A stretch of DNA of 64,000 nt from Yoonia sp. R2331 (GCF_041103235.1 NZ_JBGCUN010000001.1:2666001-2730000), one strand, 5' to 3'. Shown: positions 8,595 to 17,817, numbered from the stretch's first letter. Notes: a model not told the origin generated them from the letters alone. Program-made: numbers and translations.

Positions 8595-10213
8595 CGCGCT
8601 GCTTTGACTATGTGATTGTGGGGGCCGGATCCTCTGGGGCAACGCTAGCCGCGCGACTAAGCGAAGACCCATCTGTTAGCGTTTGCTTGATCGAAGCGGG
8701 GCCGCGCGACACACATCCCGCCATTTCGATCCCACTAGGGCTGATCTGGTTATCAAAGCACCCAAAACTGAACTGGCTCTATACATCGACCGCGCAAGAG
8801 GGTCTTGGCGGGCGACAGGTCTCTGTTCCACGTGGCAAGGTTTTGGGCGGGTCGTCTTCGATTAATGGGATGATCTACATCCGTGGTCAGGCTGCTGACT
8901 ATGATGGGTGGGCGGCGCAAGGATGCGCTGGCTGGTCTTTTGACGACGTGCTGCCGTATTTCATGCGATCGGAAGGCAATTCGGCCCCCGGCGTTGACCC
9001 GACGTTTCATGGGTCGGATGGACCGCTGTCCGTGCAACGCCTGACAGACCCCAGTCCAATGAACGATGTCTTTATCGAAGCTGCCGGTCAGTTGCAGTAT
9101 CGCCAGACGCGTGACTTCAACGGCGCGGATCAGGAAGGCGTTGGTGTCTATCAGGTCACGCAGTCCGGTGGGTCCCGCATGAGCACCGCCCATGCGTTTC
9201 TCAAAAACACCCAAACGCGCCCGAACCTGCATATTGAAACGGATGCTGTGGTCAGTGAGGTCGTCATGTCCGAAGCGACGGCTCAGGCGGTTCGTTTGAA
9301 ACGGAACGACGGCCAGACCGAAGACATTGAAGCGCGGATCGAGATTATCCTCAGCGCGGGTGCCATCGGATCGCCAGAACTTCTGTTACGGTCCGGAATC
9401 GGACCCGGCCCGCACCTTCGCGCCTGCGGAATTGCGGTTCATACTGCGCTTCCCGGCGTAGGCGCCAACCTGCAAGACCACGTCGACTGTATGGTCATCT
9501 GCGAAAGCACATCGCGCACGCCATATGGGATTTCAATGGCCGGCCTGCCGCGTTTGTCCTGGGAAGGGCTGCGCTATGTCTTTGGCCGCCGCGGTATGTT
9601 GAGCTCCAATATGGTCGAAGGCGGCGGGTTCATCCGCTCTGCACCGGATCAGGATCAGCCTGATCTGCAGTTCCACTTTATCCCCGGCCGCAAAAGTCAC
9701 CGTGGCAAGATGCTGGAATGGGGTCATGGTGTGTCGCTGCACACTTGCGTCTTGCGCCCGAAAAGCCGGGGGTCCCTAACGCTGGACCCATCCCGGGTTG
9801 ATGGCGATCCACTGATTGATCTGGGGCTATTGCGCCACGAAGACGACCTGCGACTGCTGACCAAAGGCGTTGGTATTGCACGTGAAATTCTGCGCCAGGA
9901 CCCGTTCAAACCCCACGGCCTGACAGAGATTTTGCCAGGGAAGGCAGTAGACGACGACGACCTTGAAAGCTTTGTGCGTGCCAATGCGCGCACCGTTTAT
10001 CATCCCGTTGGCACCTGTGCGATGGGCACCGGCCCCGATGCTGTGACGGACCCAAACCTGCGGGTCCATGGGGTTCAGAACCTGCGGGTCGTGGACGCAT
10101 CCATCATGCCAACAATTGTCAGCGGCAACACCAACGCCCCCGCCATCATGATTGCCGAAAAGGCTGCAGACCTCATCGCGACCGACCGTCGCGCAAGGAC
10201 GAAAGCAGCGTGA
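8591..10213 (+). CDS. GMC-family FAD alcohol oxidoreductase
   Basis: 540 aa glucose-methanol-choline oxidoreductase. Residues 5-16 (FDYVIVGAGSSG) form the FAD fold; PRGKVLGGSSSINGMIYIRG is GMC signature 1, and AGAIGSPELLLRSGIG is signature 2. The catalytic pair is H471 (VYHPVGTCAMG) and N515 (SGNTNAP), spaced 44 residues as in choline oxidase. It oxidises a primary alcohol to an aldehyde. Start ATG at 8591 overlaps the dikinase subunit stop; longer readings run through that gene. The paired aldehyde dehydrogenase at 5933-7417 could take the product. The family includes choline and polyethylene-glycol dehydrogenases, so the exact alcohol is open. Confidence 0.93.
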   Translation: MTRCFDYVIVGAGSSGATLAARLSEDPSVSVCLIEAGPRDTHPAISIPLGLIWLSKHPKLNWLYTSTAQEGLGGRQVSVPRGKVLGGSSSINGMIYIRGQAADYDGWAAQGCAGWSFDDVLPYFMRSEGNSAPGVDPTFHGSDGPLSVQRLTDPSPMNDVFIEAAGQLQYRQTRDFNGADQEGVGVYQVTQSGGSRMSTAHAFLKNTQTRPNLHIETDAVVSEVVMSEATAQAVRLKRNDGQTEDIEARIEIILSAGAIGSPELLLRSGIGPGPHLRACGIAVHTALPGVGANLQDHVDCMVICESTSRTPYGISMAGLPRLSWEGLRYVFGRRGMLSSNMVEGGGFIRSAPDQDQPDLQFHFIPGRKSHRGKMLEWGHGVSLHTCVLRPKSRGSLTLDPSRVDGDPLIDLGLLRHEDDLRLLTKGVGIAREILRQDPFKPHGLTEILPGKAVDDDDLESFVRANARTVYHPVGTCAMGTGPDAVTDPNLRVHGVQNLRVVDASIMPTIVSGNTNAPAIMIAEKAADLIATDRRARTKAA

Positions 10214-10244
10214 AGATCATCAAAGTTTAGGAGGAACTTGATCT

Positions 10245-11468
10245 ATGAAAACCTTGTACATTGCCCCGCTTGCGCTGGTCTCGGCGCTGCAGTTCATACC
10301 AAATGCCGCTCAGGCAGAGGCCCATGCGATGTGCGGCTCGGGAGAGCCTGCAACAGGTGAACCAATCAAGATTGGTGCCATTGTCGGTCAAACCGGCCCC
10401 GCCGACTTTTCGACAGCATCCACTGCTGCCGCAGCCCTTTTTGACTGCGTCAATGCAAATGGCGGCATTGATGGACAGCCAATTGAATACATCGTCGAAG
10501 ACGACGCCTGGAACCCTGAGAATGCTGCTAACGCGGCTGCTAAGCTGGTGACGGACGAGGGTGTCGTGGCGATGGCAGGATCCACGTCCTTTGTTGAATG
10601 TGGCACCAACGCGAATTTCTACGCTGAAAACGGTGTCGGCGTGATTGCCGGTGTCGGCGTCCCCCGCGAGTGCTTCTTTTCGGAAAACATCGCACCGATG
10701 AACATGGGGCCACGCCTGTCCACGCTGGGTGCCGCGATCGATGCGTTTGAAAACGACGGCGCGCGCAGCTTTGTGTGCATGGCGCCGAATATCCCCAATG
10801 TGGGTGGCTGGTTCTGCGATGGTCTGGCGGCATGGGGCGCAGACAAGGGTGTCGAGGTTTTCAACGTCCTGCACGATCCTGCCACGCTTGACCCGACATC
10901 TTTGGTCTTGCAGGCGATGTCCACGGGTGCCGATGCGATCATCGTCGCGGAACCCGCCCCTGCAGCCATTCCGATTTTCAACGCCGCCGAAGATCAGGAT
11001 CTTCTGGAGGACGCGATCTGGCTAGGTCCAACGTCAATCTATGACAGTGCGTTCCCTGCCGCTGTGGGCGACTACTGGGCCGGCAGCATTCGGGCACATA
11101 TTGAGTTCAACGCGCTCGACAGCACAGGTGAAGACAACCAGGCATGGATCGCCGTGATGGATGAATTTGCCGATGGCGACGCCCGTCGTGACAGCTTCAG
11201 CCAGGCCGGTTTCCTCGCGGCCAAGACAATGGTCACCGTGCTGCGCAACATCGAAGGCGACATCACCCGTGAAGCGGTTCTCGATGGTCTGAAAACGATG
11301 GAACCCATCGAAAGTGACCTGCTGTGCGCGCCATGGGCCTTTGGTCCCGGCGCACGTCACAACGCCAACACAGATGGCCGCATGGCGACGATGACGGCGG
11401 ACGGCTGGGACGTGTCCCGTGACTGCTTCCGCTCTGACGACCCGGAACTGGCTGACTTAAGCCAATAA
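10245..11468 (+). CDS. Liv-type ABC transporter periplasmic binding protein
   Basis: 407 aa with an N-terminal signal peptide (cleavage probably after AAQA, about residue 24). The mature part is a type I periplasmic-binding fold of the LivK/urea/aromatic-acid class (PIKIGAIVGQTGPAD; NANGGIDGQPIEYIVEDDAWNPENAANAAAKLV). SD GGAGGAA precedes the ATG. Eight or so Cys residues are spread through the mature protein, more than usual. It sits between the GMC gene and the permeases. Members of this class carry branched-chain amino acids, aromatic acids, urea or other small organics; context favours an aromatic or alcohol rather than an amino acid (inference). Confidence 0.92.
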   Translation: MKTLYIAPLALVSALQFIPNAAQAEAHAMCGSGEPATGEPIKIGAIVGQTGPADFSTASTAAAALFDCVNANGGIDGQPIEYIVEDDAWNPENAANAAAKLVTDEGVVAMAGSTSFVECGTNANFYAENGVGVIAGVGVPRECFFSENIAPMNMGPRLSTLGAAIDAFENDGARSFVCMAPNIPNVGGWFCDGLAAWGADKGVEVFNVLHDPATLDPTSLVLQAMSTGADAIIVAEPAPAAIPIFNAAEDQDLLEDAIWLGPTSIYDSAFPAAVGDYWAGSIRAHIEFNALDSTGEDNQAWIAVMDEFADGDARRDSFSQAGFLAAKTMVTVLRNIEGDITREAVLDGLKTMEPIESDLLCAPWAFGPGARHNANTDGRMATMTADGWDVSRDCFRSDDPELADLSQ

Positions 11469-11495
11469 GCCTGATCGCGTAAAGCGGAGGACGAC

Positions 11496-12365
11496 ATGCC
11501 CGAACTGACACCATTCCTTGTGACTGGATTTGCCCTTGGCGCAGTTTATGCGCTGGCAGGTCTGGGGCTTGTCGTCCTTTACCGCGCAACCGGAGAGTTG
11601 AACTTCGCCTTCGGTGCCGTTGCGGCAGTGTCTGCCATGGTGACCTGGCAGATGCACGAATTCGGTCTGCACATCTGGCTCGCCTGCCTTGTGGGCATCG
11701 CAGCCGCAACGGCGGTGTCTGCCGCCTATGGTGTCATTGTCTCGGCCCATGTCGCCAAAAGAACCGACGTCGTCAAAGCGGTCGCGACACTCGGGCTGGC
11801 CCTGATCCTGTTGGGGCTCGCCTACTTTATCTGGGGCGATACGCCTCGCCGTTTGCGCCTGCCGCTGCGCGAATTGAACACCGAAGTCCTTGGTGTCCGC
11901 ATCACCGGTGTCCGCATCGTTGCGATGGGCTTCTGTCTGGCCGCCGCCGTCGGTGTGACACTTCTGCTGACCCGCACACGGCTGGGACTGCAGATGCGTG
12001 CGCTGGCGGACACCCGCGATCTCTCGGCCCTGATCGGCATTGATGTCGAACGGGTCACCCTTTTTGCTTGGATCGGTTCCGGCGTCTTGGCCGGTGTTGC
12101 GGGTATTCTGCTGGGCAGCTTGGTCCGACTGGACCCCGGCGTGCTGACCTTCATGGTGGTCCCTTCGCTTGCAGCCGCCATTCTCGGTGGCCTGCGCTCG
12201 CTGTGGCTGACGCTGCTGGGTGGTCTTGTCATCGGCATGCTCGAGGCTGTCGCGACACCATTTCAATCCATTGCCCCCTACCGTTCGTTGGCCCCCTTCG
12301 TTGTGGCCATTGCGATCCTGATGATCCTGCCCGCCGCGGCCTTCAGATCAGAAAGGGCCAGCTGA
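11496..12365 (+). CDS. Liv-type ABC permease (LivH family)
   Basis: 289 aa inner-membrane permease with about eight hydrophobic segments. The start LVTGFALGAVYALAGLGLVVLYRATGELNFAFGAVAA is the LivH signature (FGxxYALxALGLxLxYRxTGxxNFAxG). The LivH-type coupling loop LGLQMRALADTRDLSALIGID is also present. SD GGAGG, 27 bp after the binding-protein gene. Its stop shares one base with the next start (TGATG). Confidence 0.93.
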   Translation: MPELTPFLVTGFALGAVYALAGLGLVVLYRATGELNFAFGAVAAVSAMVTWQMHEFGLHIWLACLVGIAAATAVSAAYGVIVSAHVAKRTDVVKAVATLGLALILLGLAYFIWGDTPRRLRLPLRELNTEVLGVRITGVRIVAMGFCLAAAVGVTLLLTRTRLGLQMRALADTRDLSALIGIDVERVTLFAWIGSGVLAGVAGILLGSLVRLDPGVLTFMVVPSLAAAILGGLRSLWLTLLGGLVIGMLEAVATPFQSIAPYRSLAPFVVAIAILMILPAAAFRSERAS

Positions 12366-13417
12366 TGAGTTTGCTTGACATGACATCCTCTGCCACCACG
12401 CAATCGTCTCACACGCGCGGCACTTTTTTGCACCGATTGTGGCGCGACAATCCCGGCGTGATCATCGCCCTTGCCCTGTTTGTAATCATCGTTCCGTTTC
12501 TGCCGTCTTATTGGGTGCGCGTCTTTACCTCGATGATGGCCGTGGCCGCCGCTGCCCAAGGTGTCGCCGTGCTGCACGAACGGCTGGGGCATGTGTCGCT
12601 GGCGGGCATTGCGCTTATGGCCGTTGGTGGCTGGGTGTCACTGCGGTTCGCCCATGCCTTTGGTCTACCGTTCGAGGTGAACCTGATCGTGGCTGCCGTC
12701 GGCTCAGGTGTCGTTGGTGCTGTGCTTGGCCTGCCGGGGATCCGGCACAAGGGCCTGATCTTTGCGTTGGTCACACTGATGTTTGCGGCAGGTTTGCATG
12801 TCGTCGTCAGCTCTATCGGCTTCCCTGATGGCGGGTCCGGCTTCTGGGGCCGCGTGGATGGCAGCCGGGAACGTCAGATGATGCAACGCCCTGCCCTCGC
12901 ACAGTCAGACCGCGCCTATTTCATCTATGCGACGATCATCGTGGCCTTTGCCTTTGCCGCCACCTATGCAGTCCTGCGGTCCAGCGCGGGGCGCGCCTGG
13001 GCGATGATCCGGGCAGGCGATACTGTAGCAAAATCCGCAGGCGTCAAGATCGGCGCTGCCCGGTTCAAGGCCTTTGGCCTAGCAGGCGCGCTGTCGGGCA
13101 TTGGCGGCACACTTATGGCCGGGTCCATCGGTCAGCTGGACGGGCGCAGCTTCGACGCGCTGCAATCGCTGTTGTTGTACGGTCTGGTGATCGTGGCCGG
13201 GCCGTGGTCCTTGGCTGCCGCCTTGATCGCCGCATTTCTTTATCGTGTGTTTCCAGCCCTCTTGGACAGCTGGGGCATCGACGGGGATGTCGCGATGATC
13301 ATTTTCGGCATTGCGCTGATCCACGCGATTGTCAGCGCGCCGCGTGGCATCGCGGGGCAGTTGCAAGACCTGTTCAGCGCAGTTGGCACCAAGCTGAAAG
13401 GGTCCAAAGATGATTGA
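12365..13417 (+). CDS. Liv-type ABC permease (LivM family)
   Basis: 350 aa integral membrane protein with a ~35-residue cytoplasmic N-terminus and then multiple hydrophobic segments. LivM features: LHERLGHVSLAGIALMAVGGW and the loop SSAGRAWAMIRAGDTVAKSAGVKIGAARFKAFGLAGALSGIGG. Start is the ATG at 12365 within TGATG; a longer upstream reading lies inside livH in another frame. It overlaps the next ATPase gene by 8 bp. Confidence 0.93.
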   Translation: MSLLDMTSSATTQSSHTRGTFLHRLWRDNPGVIIALALFVIIVPFLPSYWVRVFTSMMAVAAAAQGVAVLHERLGHVSLAGIALMAVGGWVSLRFAHAFGLPFEVNLIVAAVGSGVVGAVLGLPGIRHKGLIFALVTLMFAAGLHVVVSSIGFPDGGSGFWGRVDGSRERQMMQRPALAQSDRAYFIYATIIVAFAFAATYAVLRSSAGRAWAMIRAGDTVAKSAGVKIGAARFKAFGLAGALSGIGGTLMAGSIGQLDGRSFDALQSLLLYGLVIVAGPWSLAAALIAAFLYRVFPALLDSWGIDGDVAMIIFGIALIHAIVSAPRGIAGQLQDLFSAVGTKLKGSKDD

Positions 13418-14132
13418 ATTATCTGACATCACCGTATCATTTGGCGGTGTAAAACCCATCGTAGATCTGAACCTGACGTTGGACGGCAATATCCAAGGAC
13501 TCATTGGTCCCAATGGCGCAGGCAAAACCACGCTCTTGAATGTGCTGTCGGGGTTCGTTGTACCTGTCGCGGGCGCCATTCGGATGTTTGATCAGGACTT
13601 TGGCCCGGTCCGCGCAGAAGATCGGCTAAAGCATGGCATCACGCGGTCCTTCCAGACGCCGCAGGTCGCAACGGATTTGAGCGTTGCGGAAAATGTGCTT
13701 GTCACCCTCGACAGCCTGCACCTGCCACGGGCAGAGGCGCAGGTACGGTTGGAAGAGACGCTTACCCTTCTGGGGCTGAGCGCGCAGGCTGACAAGATGG
13801 GCAGTGCGCTGGATGGCTTTAGCCTGCGCATGGTCGAAATTGCCCGCTGTCTGGCGGCCAAACCCCGCCTGATCATGCTGGATGAACCAGCCGCCGGACT
13901 GGCCGCGGACGAACGCGCCCAGTTGATGACACTGTTGCGCAAGCTGCCAGACATGGACGCACAAGTCCTGATCATCGACCACGACTTCGACCTGATTGGC
14001 GACCTTTGCGACCGCGTGGCGGTGCTGGATTTCGGGACGCTCGTGGCCGCTGGCCCAACGCGCGAGACTTTGGCCAATCCAAAGGTCCGCGCCGCCTATC
14101 TGGGTGAGTTCGAAAAGGAGGACGCCGCATGA
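13410..14132 (+). CDS. Liv-type ABC ATPase (LivG family) with atypical signature motif
   Basis: 240 aa. Walker A GPNGAGKTTL and Walker B LIMLDEPAAGLA are intact, and the H-loop lies in IIDHDFDLIGDL. The ABC signature, normally LSYGQQRRLEIA in LivG proteins, reads LDGFSLRMVEIA; the invariant Ser and Gly of LSGGQ are Asp and Phe. Translation of 13808-13849 was checked codon by codon. Partner LivF has a canonical signature, so one of the two composite ATP sites is probably non-canonical, as in asymmetric ABC transporters. Confidence 0.93.
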   Translation: MIELSDITVSFGGVKPIVDLNLTLDGNIQGLIGPNGAGKTTLLNVLSGFVVPVAGAIRMFDQDFGPVRAEDRLKHGITRSFQTPQVATDLSVAENVLVTLDSLHLPRAEAQVRLEETLTLLGLSAQADKMGSALDGFSLRMVEIARCLAAKPRLIMLDEPAAGLAADERAQLMTLLRKLPDMDAQVLIIDHDFDLIGDLCDRVAVLDFGTLVAAGPTRETLANPKVRAAYLGEFEKEDAA

Positions 14133-14854
14133 GCCAACCCAATCTGACCATCGCGGGCCTTTGTGTTGAGCGCGGCGCGCAACGGGTACTTGATGACGTG
14201 TCGCTTTCTGTGGCGCCGGGCGAAATCCTTGCTCTGCTGGGGCCAAACGGCGCGGGGAAAAGTACGCTTGTGTCCACAATTGCCGGTGAAATCGCCCCGG
14301 CTGCGGGCACGATTGCACTTTCTGACGACTCCTTGATCGGGCGCAAACCGCAACACATTCGCCGCGTAGGCGTTGCCGCGGTCCCCGAAGGTCACCGCGT
14401 ACTGACGACCCTGTCGGTTGAGGATAACCTCCATGCGGCTGCCGCCTTCTTACCGCGCAAAGCCGCGTCAGAGGCTTACGATCATGCGTTGAATATCTTC
14501 CCGGAACTGCGGGAAAAACTCTCCTTGCCTGCGGGTCACTTATCCGGGGGGCAGCAGCAAATGTTGTCTTTGGCGCAAGCCCTTATGACCAAACCGAAAT
14601 TCGTTCTGGCAGATGAGATGTCCTTTGGTCTGGCGCCTGTCATCGTGCGCCGCCTGATTCCGCTATTGAAACGCGTGGCAGATCAGGGCGTCGGTATCCT
14701 GTTGATCGAACAATACACCGCCATGGCCCTCGAAATCGCCGACCGCGTGGCCGTTCTAAGCCGGGGGCGCGTCATAGCCGAGGACGGCGTCGCCCGCTTC
14801 CGCGACGACCCCGACGCGATCCGAAACCTTTACATCGACACCGAAGCGGCCTGA
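14129..14854 (+). CDS. Liv-type ABC ATPase (LivF family)
   Basis: 241 aa. Walker [13 protein letters not shown]-loop area, consensus signature LSGGQQQMLSLAQAL, Walker B KFVLADEMSFGLAP and H-loop replacement IEQYTAMALEIADR. The start overlaps the LivG stop as ATGA. It completes the five-component importer (10245-14854). LivF-type ATPases end with a short C-terminus, as here. Confidence 0.94.
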   Translation: MSQPNLTIAGLCVERGAQRVLDDVSLSVAPGEILALLGPNGAGKSTLVSTIAGEIAPAAGTIALSDDSLIGRKPQHIRRVGVAAVPEGHRVLTTLSVEDNLHAAAAFLPRKAASEAYDHALNIFPELREKLSLPAGHLSGGQQQMLSLAQALMTKPKFVLADEMSFGLAPVIVRRLIPLLKRVADQGVGILLIEQYTAMALEIADRVAVLSRGRVIAEDGVARFRDDPDAIRNLYIDTEAA

Positions 14855-14876
14855 ACCAGGCCAACAGGAGACACCC

Positions 14877-16601
14877 ATGTCCACAATCATCTCAATCGAC
14901 GAATTCGTGAAAGACCCCGGTTACCCCGGCATGGAAAAGCGATTTTTCAACAGCCCCTGGATCGCAGAGCCTGTGTCGAAATTCCGCGAAGAAGACGTCG
15001 AACGGTTCTGGTTTCTCGACTTCCACTGGCCCAAGGGCACCACGCCCCTTGGGATGAGCTTCTTTGAAGACGGCTACGCCTTCGCCACACAACAGGCCGC
15101 AACGACCCTGCCTTTGCCCCCGTCCAACGGGCTGGCCGTGCGGTTCGGCGGCGTGCATGTGTTCGGCGGTGAAAGCCCCCTGAAAAGTGCTTGGGAACCG
15201 GGCTTTCGCGGCATGCGCATCGGCAATGATCTGGGCGGCATTCTCGAAAGGTTCAACGATACGTGGGCCAAGCGCGAGGCAGAGTTGAAAGCCGGGTTCT
15301 CTCATTTTCGCGATTTTGACACAGCAGGCGCCAGCCTGACTGATTTGGCGCAATTCGCCAATGACGCGCGGTCGTTCCAAAAGTTCGCGTGGGTCACGCA
15401 TTTTGGTCTGATGTATCCGCTATTGGCGAACTACGCCGGTTTCTATGGCCTGTGCGCAGAGCTCGGCGTGGAGCCGGGTGAGATCGCCAAATTCTTGCAA
15501 GGCGAGAAGACCAAGATCATCGACACCGACGTCGCGCTTTGGAACCTCACCAAACGCGCGAAAGAGCTGGGCGTGGCAGGTCATGTCACCGGCACACCGG
15601 CGCAAATGCGCACGGCAATGGACGGTGCAGGCCCCAACGGCGCTGCATGGCTGGCCGACTATGATGCTTTCCTTACCGAATGGGGCTGGCGGTGCACAGG
15701 CATTGCCGACCCGCTTGAAAAGCCGTGGATCGAGGATCAGCAACCGGTCGTCGGCCTGCTTGAAACCTTCCTGCAGAAAGCCGGTGCGCATGATTTCGAT
15801 GGCGGTTTGGCCATGGCGGCGAAAGAGCGCGATGAAGCAGTCGAAGCCGCTCGCAGCAAATTGACCCAAAGCGAGCAAGCCGCCTTCGATCAGGCGCTGG
15901 CCGGATGCCGCATGGCCAACTTCAGCTGGTGGAACGAAGATCATAACGTCGTCATCGATATGCAGGCCACCATCCCGATGCGCCGCGCCGCCACCGCGAT
16001 TGCCGAAAAGGCAGGTGCGGACAGCCCCGATGACGGGTGCTTTCTGTTTCACACGGAACTGGTCGAACTGGCCGAAGGGTCAACGAACTGGAAAGCCCTG
16101 AAATCCGTCGTAAAGGACCGACGCGATTATTACGATCACTGGAACAGCCGCCGTAAGGAAATGCCAAAGGTCGTGGGCACTGTGCCGGACAATGTGGGCG
16201 ATCCAATCCTGATCGAAATCGTCGGCTTGCACGAGAAATTTCTCGCCGCCCAGCGGGGCGAAATCGGCGCCGAATTGGCAGGCATCCCCGCCTCCAAAGG
16301 GTCCGTCACTGGACCCGCAAAGGTCATGCACAACGCAGACGACCTGCATCTGTTGAACCCCGGCGATATTTTGGTGTGCGAAGGCACCGCACCGTCGTGG
16401 ACGCCCGCGTTTACCAAAATCGGTGGCTGTGTCTGCGATAATGGCGGGACGTTGACCCATGCCTCTATCGTCAGCCGCGAATATGGCCTGCCTTGCGTGG
16501 TTGGCACCGGTGTCGCAACGAACGCAATTCAAACCGGGGATATCGTCACCGTCGATGGAACAAACGGCATCGTCCGCATTCAAAAGAAGGACGCAGCATG
16601 A
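14877..16601 (+). CDS. Phosphohistidine (PEP-utilising) subunit of a split dikinase
   Basis: 574 aa. The C-terminal ~110 residues form the swivelling phosphohistidine domain: LVCEGTAPSWTPAFTKIGGCVCDNGG followed by TLTHASIVSREYGLPCVVGT, with H528 the expected phosphocarrier. Residues 1-460 form a large alpha-rich substrate domain like the middle of phenylphosphate synthase alpha, CreI and rifampin phosphotransferase. There is no ATP-grasp and no PEP/pyruvate barrel. With 7536-8594 it should make a complete ATP + R-OH dikinase. Two separate subunits, 6.3 kb apart, in one operon argue for strict co-regulation with uptake and oxidation. SD AGGAGA; ATGA overlap with the HAD gene. Substrate unknown; a phenol or alcohol is inferred. 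Confidence 0.88.
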   Translation: MSTIISIDEFVKDPGYPGMEKRFFNSPWIAEPVSKFREEDVERFWFLDFHWPKGTTPLGMSFFEDGYAFATQQAATTLPLPPSNGLAVRFGGVHVFGGESPLKSAWEPGFRGMRIGNDLGGILERFNDTWAKREAELKAGFSHFRDFDTAGASLTDLAQFANDARSFQKFAWVTHFGLMYPLLANYAGFYGLCAELGVEPGEIAKFLQGEKTKIIDTDVALWNLTKRAKELGVAGHVTGTPAQMRTAMDGAGPNGAAWLADYDAFLTEWGWRCTGIADPLEKPWIEDQQPVVGLLETFLQKAGAHDFDGGLAMAAKERDEAVEAARSKLTQSEQAAFDQALAGCRMANFSWWNEDHNVVIDMQATIPMRRAATAIAEKAGADSPDDGCFLFHTELVELAEGSTNWKALKSVVKDRRDYYDHWNSRRKEMPKVVGTVPDNVGDPILIEIVGLHEKFLAAQRGEIGAELAGIPASKGSVTGPAKVMHNADDLHLLNPGDILVCEGTAPSWTPAFTKIGGCVCDNGGTLTHASIVSREYGLPCVVGTGVATNAIQTGDIVTVDGTNGIVRIQKKDAA

Positions 16602-17323
16602 GCCCCTCCCCCACCCTATTGCTTCTTGATTTTGGCGCGGTCATTTCAAAAACGATCTTTGAAACCCATGACCACACGGAAAATGTGCTGGGCCTCGCGC
16701 CTGGAACGCTCACGTGGCTCGGACCAATCGATCCGTCAACAGACCCGCTTTGGCGCGACATGATCGCAGACAAGATCACTGAACGAAACTATTGGGAACA
16801 GCGGGCCGCTGAAGTGGGCGCACTGATCGGAGAGCCTGACTGGCAACCTTCCGACCTTTTGCGCCGCGCCCGTGAAGGCATGACCGCAGATGCAATTACC
16901 CGGCCCGAGGCTCTGGCCTTGGTGCGCGCTGCAAAACAGAACGGCAATCGCGTTGGCATCCTGTCCAATGAACTGGCGCTGTTTTTTGGCGACAATTGGC
17001 GCGCGGAATTGCCAATTTTTGAAGAGATGGATGACGTGATTGATGCATCCTTTGGTGGCCCGCTCAAGCCTGACCCATTGGCCTATCAAGGCGCGGTGCA
17101 GGCGTTCAAGACAACCGCTGATGATATCGTCTTTGTCGATGATCAGCCACGCAATGTGACAGGTGCGCAGGATGCAGGCCTTAAAGCGGTGCAATTCGAT
17201 GTGAGCAGGCCTAAGGCGTCCTTTGGTCAAGCGGCCCGCCTCTTGGATATCGAGGCGCAATACGGTAGGTATTTGCATCTCGCGGAAAGACCAAATGAAA
17301 CGATCCGATCAAAAGCAAGTTGA
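16598..17323 (+). CDS. HAD-superfamily phosphatase-like hydrolase
   Basis: 241 aa haloacid-dehalogenase fold. Motif I is LLLLDFGAVIS (nucleophile Asp, +2 residue Gly as in the YihX-like DxG branch), motif II VGILSN, motif III Lys in GGPLKPDPLAY, motif IV IVFVDDQPRN. This branch contains sugar phosphatases and epoxide-hydrolase-like phosphatases. Start ATG at 16598 overlaps the dikinase stop and has SD AAGAAGGA. Directly after the phosphotransferase subunit, a role in removing the phosphate placed by the dikinase is attractive, as CreD does in p-cresol degradation, but this is inference. Confidence 0.88.
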   Translation: MSPSPTLLLLDFGAVISKTIFETHDHTENVLGLAPGTLTWLGPIDPSTDPLWRDMIADKITERNYWEQRAAEVGALIGEPDWQPSDLLRRAREGMTADAITRPEALALVRAAKQNGNRVGILSNELALFFGDNWRAELPIFEEMDDVIDASFGGPLKPDPLAYQGAVQAFKTTADDIVFVDDQPRNVTGAQDAGLKAVQFDVSRPKASFGQAARLLDIEAQYGRYLHLAERPNETIRSKAS

Positions 17324-17817
17324 TGGACAACAGGCAAGAATCACCGGTGCAACAGCAATCAAAACCAAAAGATGACACGCAAATCCGGTTGGATGAATTC
17401 CTGCCGTTTCAGTTGGCCGTGGTGGCCAATCAGGTCAGCCAGAAGATTGCAAAGATCATCGAGAAGGATTTCAGCCTTCACATTCCAGAATGGCGCATCC
17501 TCGCGACATTGTCTTATCATGCGCCGGTGTCGTCACAGTTTCTCGTGTCTCACACGGCGATGGATCCAGCACGTGTCAGCCGGGCGCAAACTCGGTTGTC
17601 AGATTTGGGTCTGGTCAGTGTCAGGCAGGATCCGGATGATAAACGACGGGTCTTGGTCAACTTGACAGATCACGGCGCCGAAATCATCGCTGCAACATTG
17701 CCAAGTGCGCTGGAAGCAGAAAAAGACATTTTTTCAGCATTGTCACAGCACGAGTTGGACATGTTGGATAACATATTGATCAAGATCCTTGCTACGTTGC
17801 AGGCCGAGAACACCTGA
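17323..17817 (+). CDS. MarR-family regulator of the split-dikinase operon
   Basis: 164 aa. Winged helix with VSSQFLVSHTAMDPARVSRAQTRLSDLGLVS as helix-turn-helix and RQDPDDKRRVLVNLTDHG as wing. ATG at 17323 shares a base with the HAD stop (TGATG); a TTG one codon earlier is possible. Last gene of the plus-strand operon starting at 7536. A regulator at the tail of a catabolic operon usually controls it by feedback; the inverted repeat at 7466-7499 is the likely site. Confidence 0.9.
   Translation: MDNRQESPVQQQSKPKDDTQIRLDEFLPFQLAVVANQVSQKIAKIIEKDFSLHIPEWRILATLSYHAPVSSQFLVSHTAMDPARVSRAQTRLSDLGLVSVRQDPDDKRRVLVNLTDHGAEIIAATLPSALEAEKDIFSALSQHELDMLDNILIKILATLQAENT

Noticed and set aside
10245-14854. 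Assignment of the Liv-type importer to branched-chain amino acids
   Set aside because: The family carries many substrates and the operon is purely oxidative and phosphotransfer; no amino-acid enzyme is nearby.
16598-17323. Haloacid dehalogenase activity of the HAD protein
   Set aside because: The motif I form DFGAV and the position beside a phosphotransferase fit a phosphatase better; dehalogenase hallmarks are not visible.
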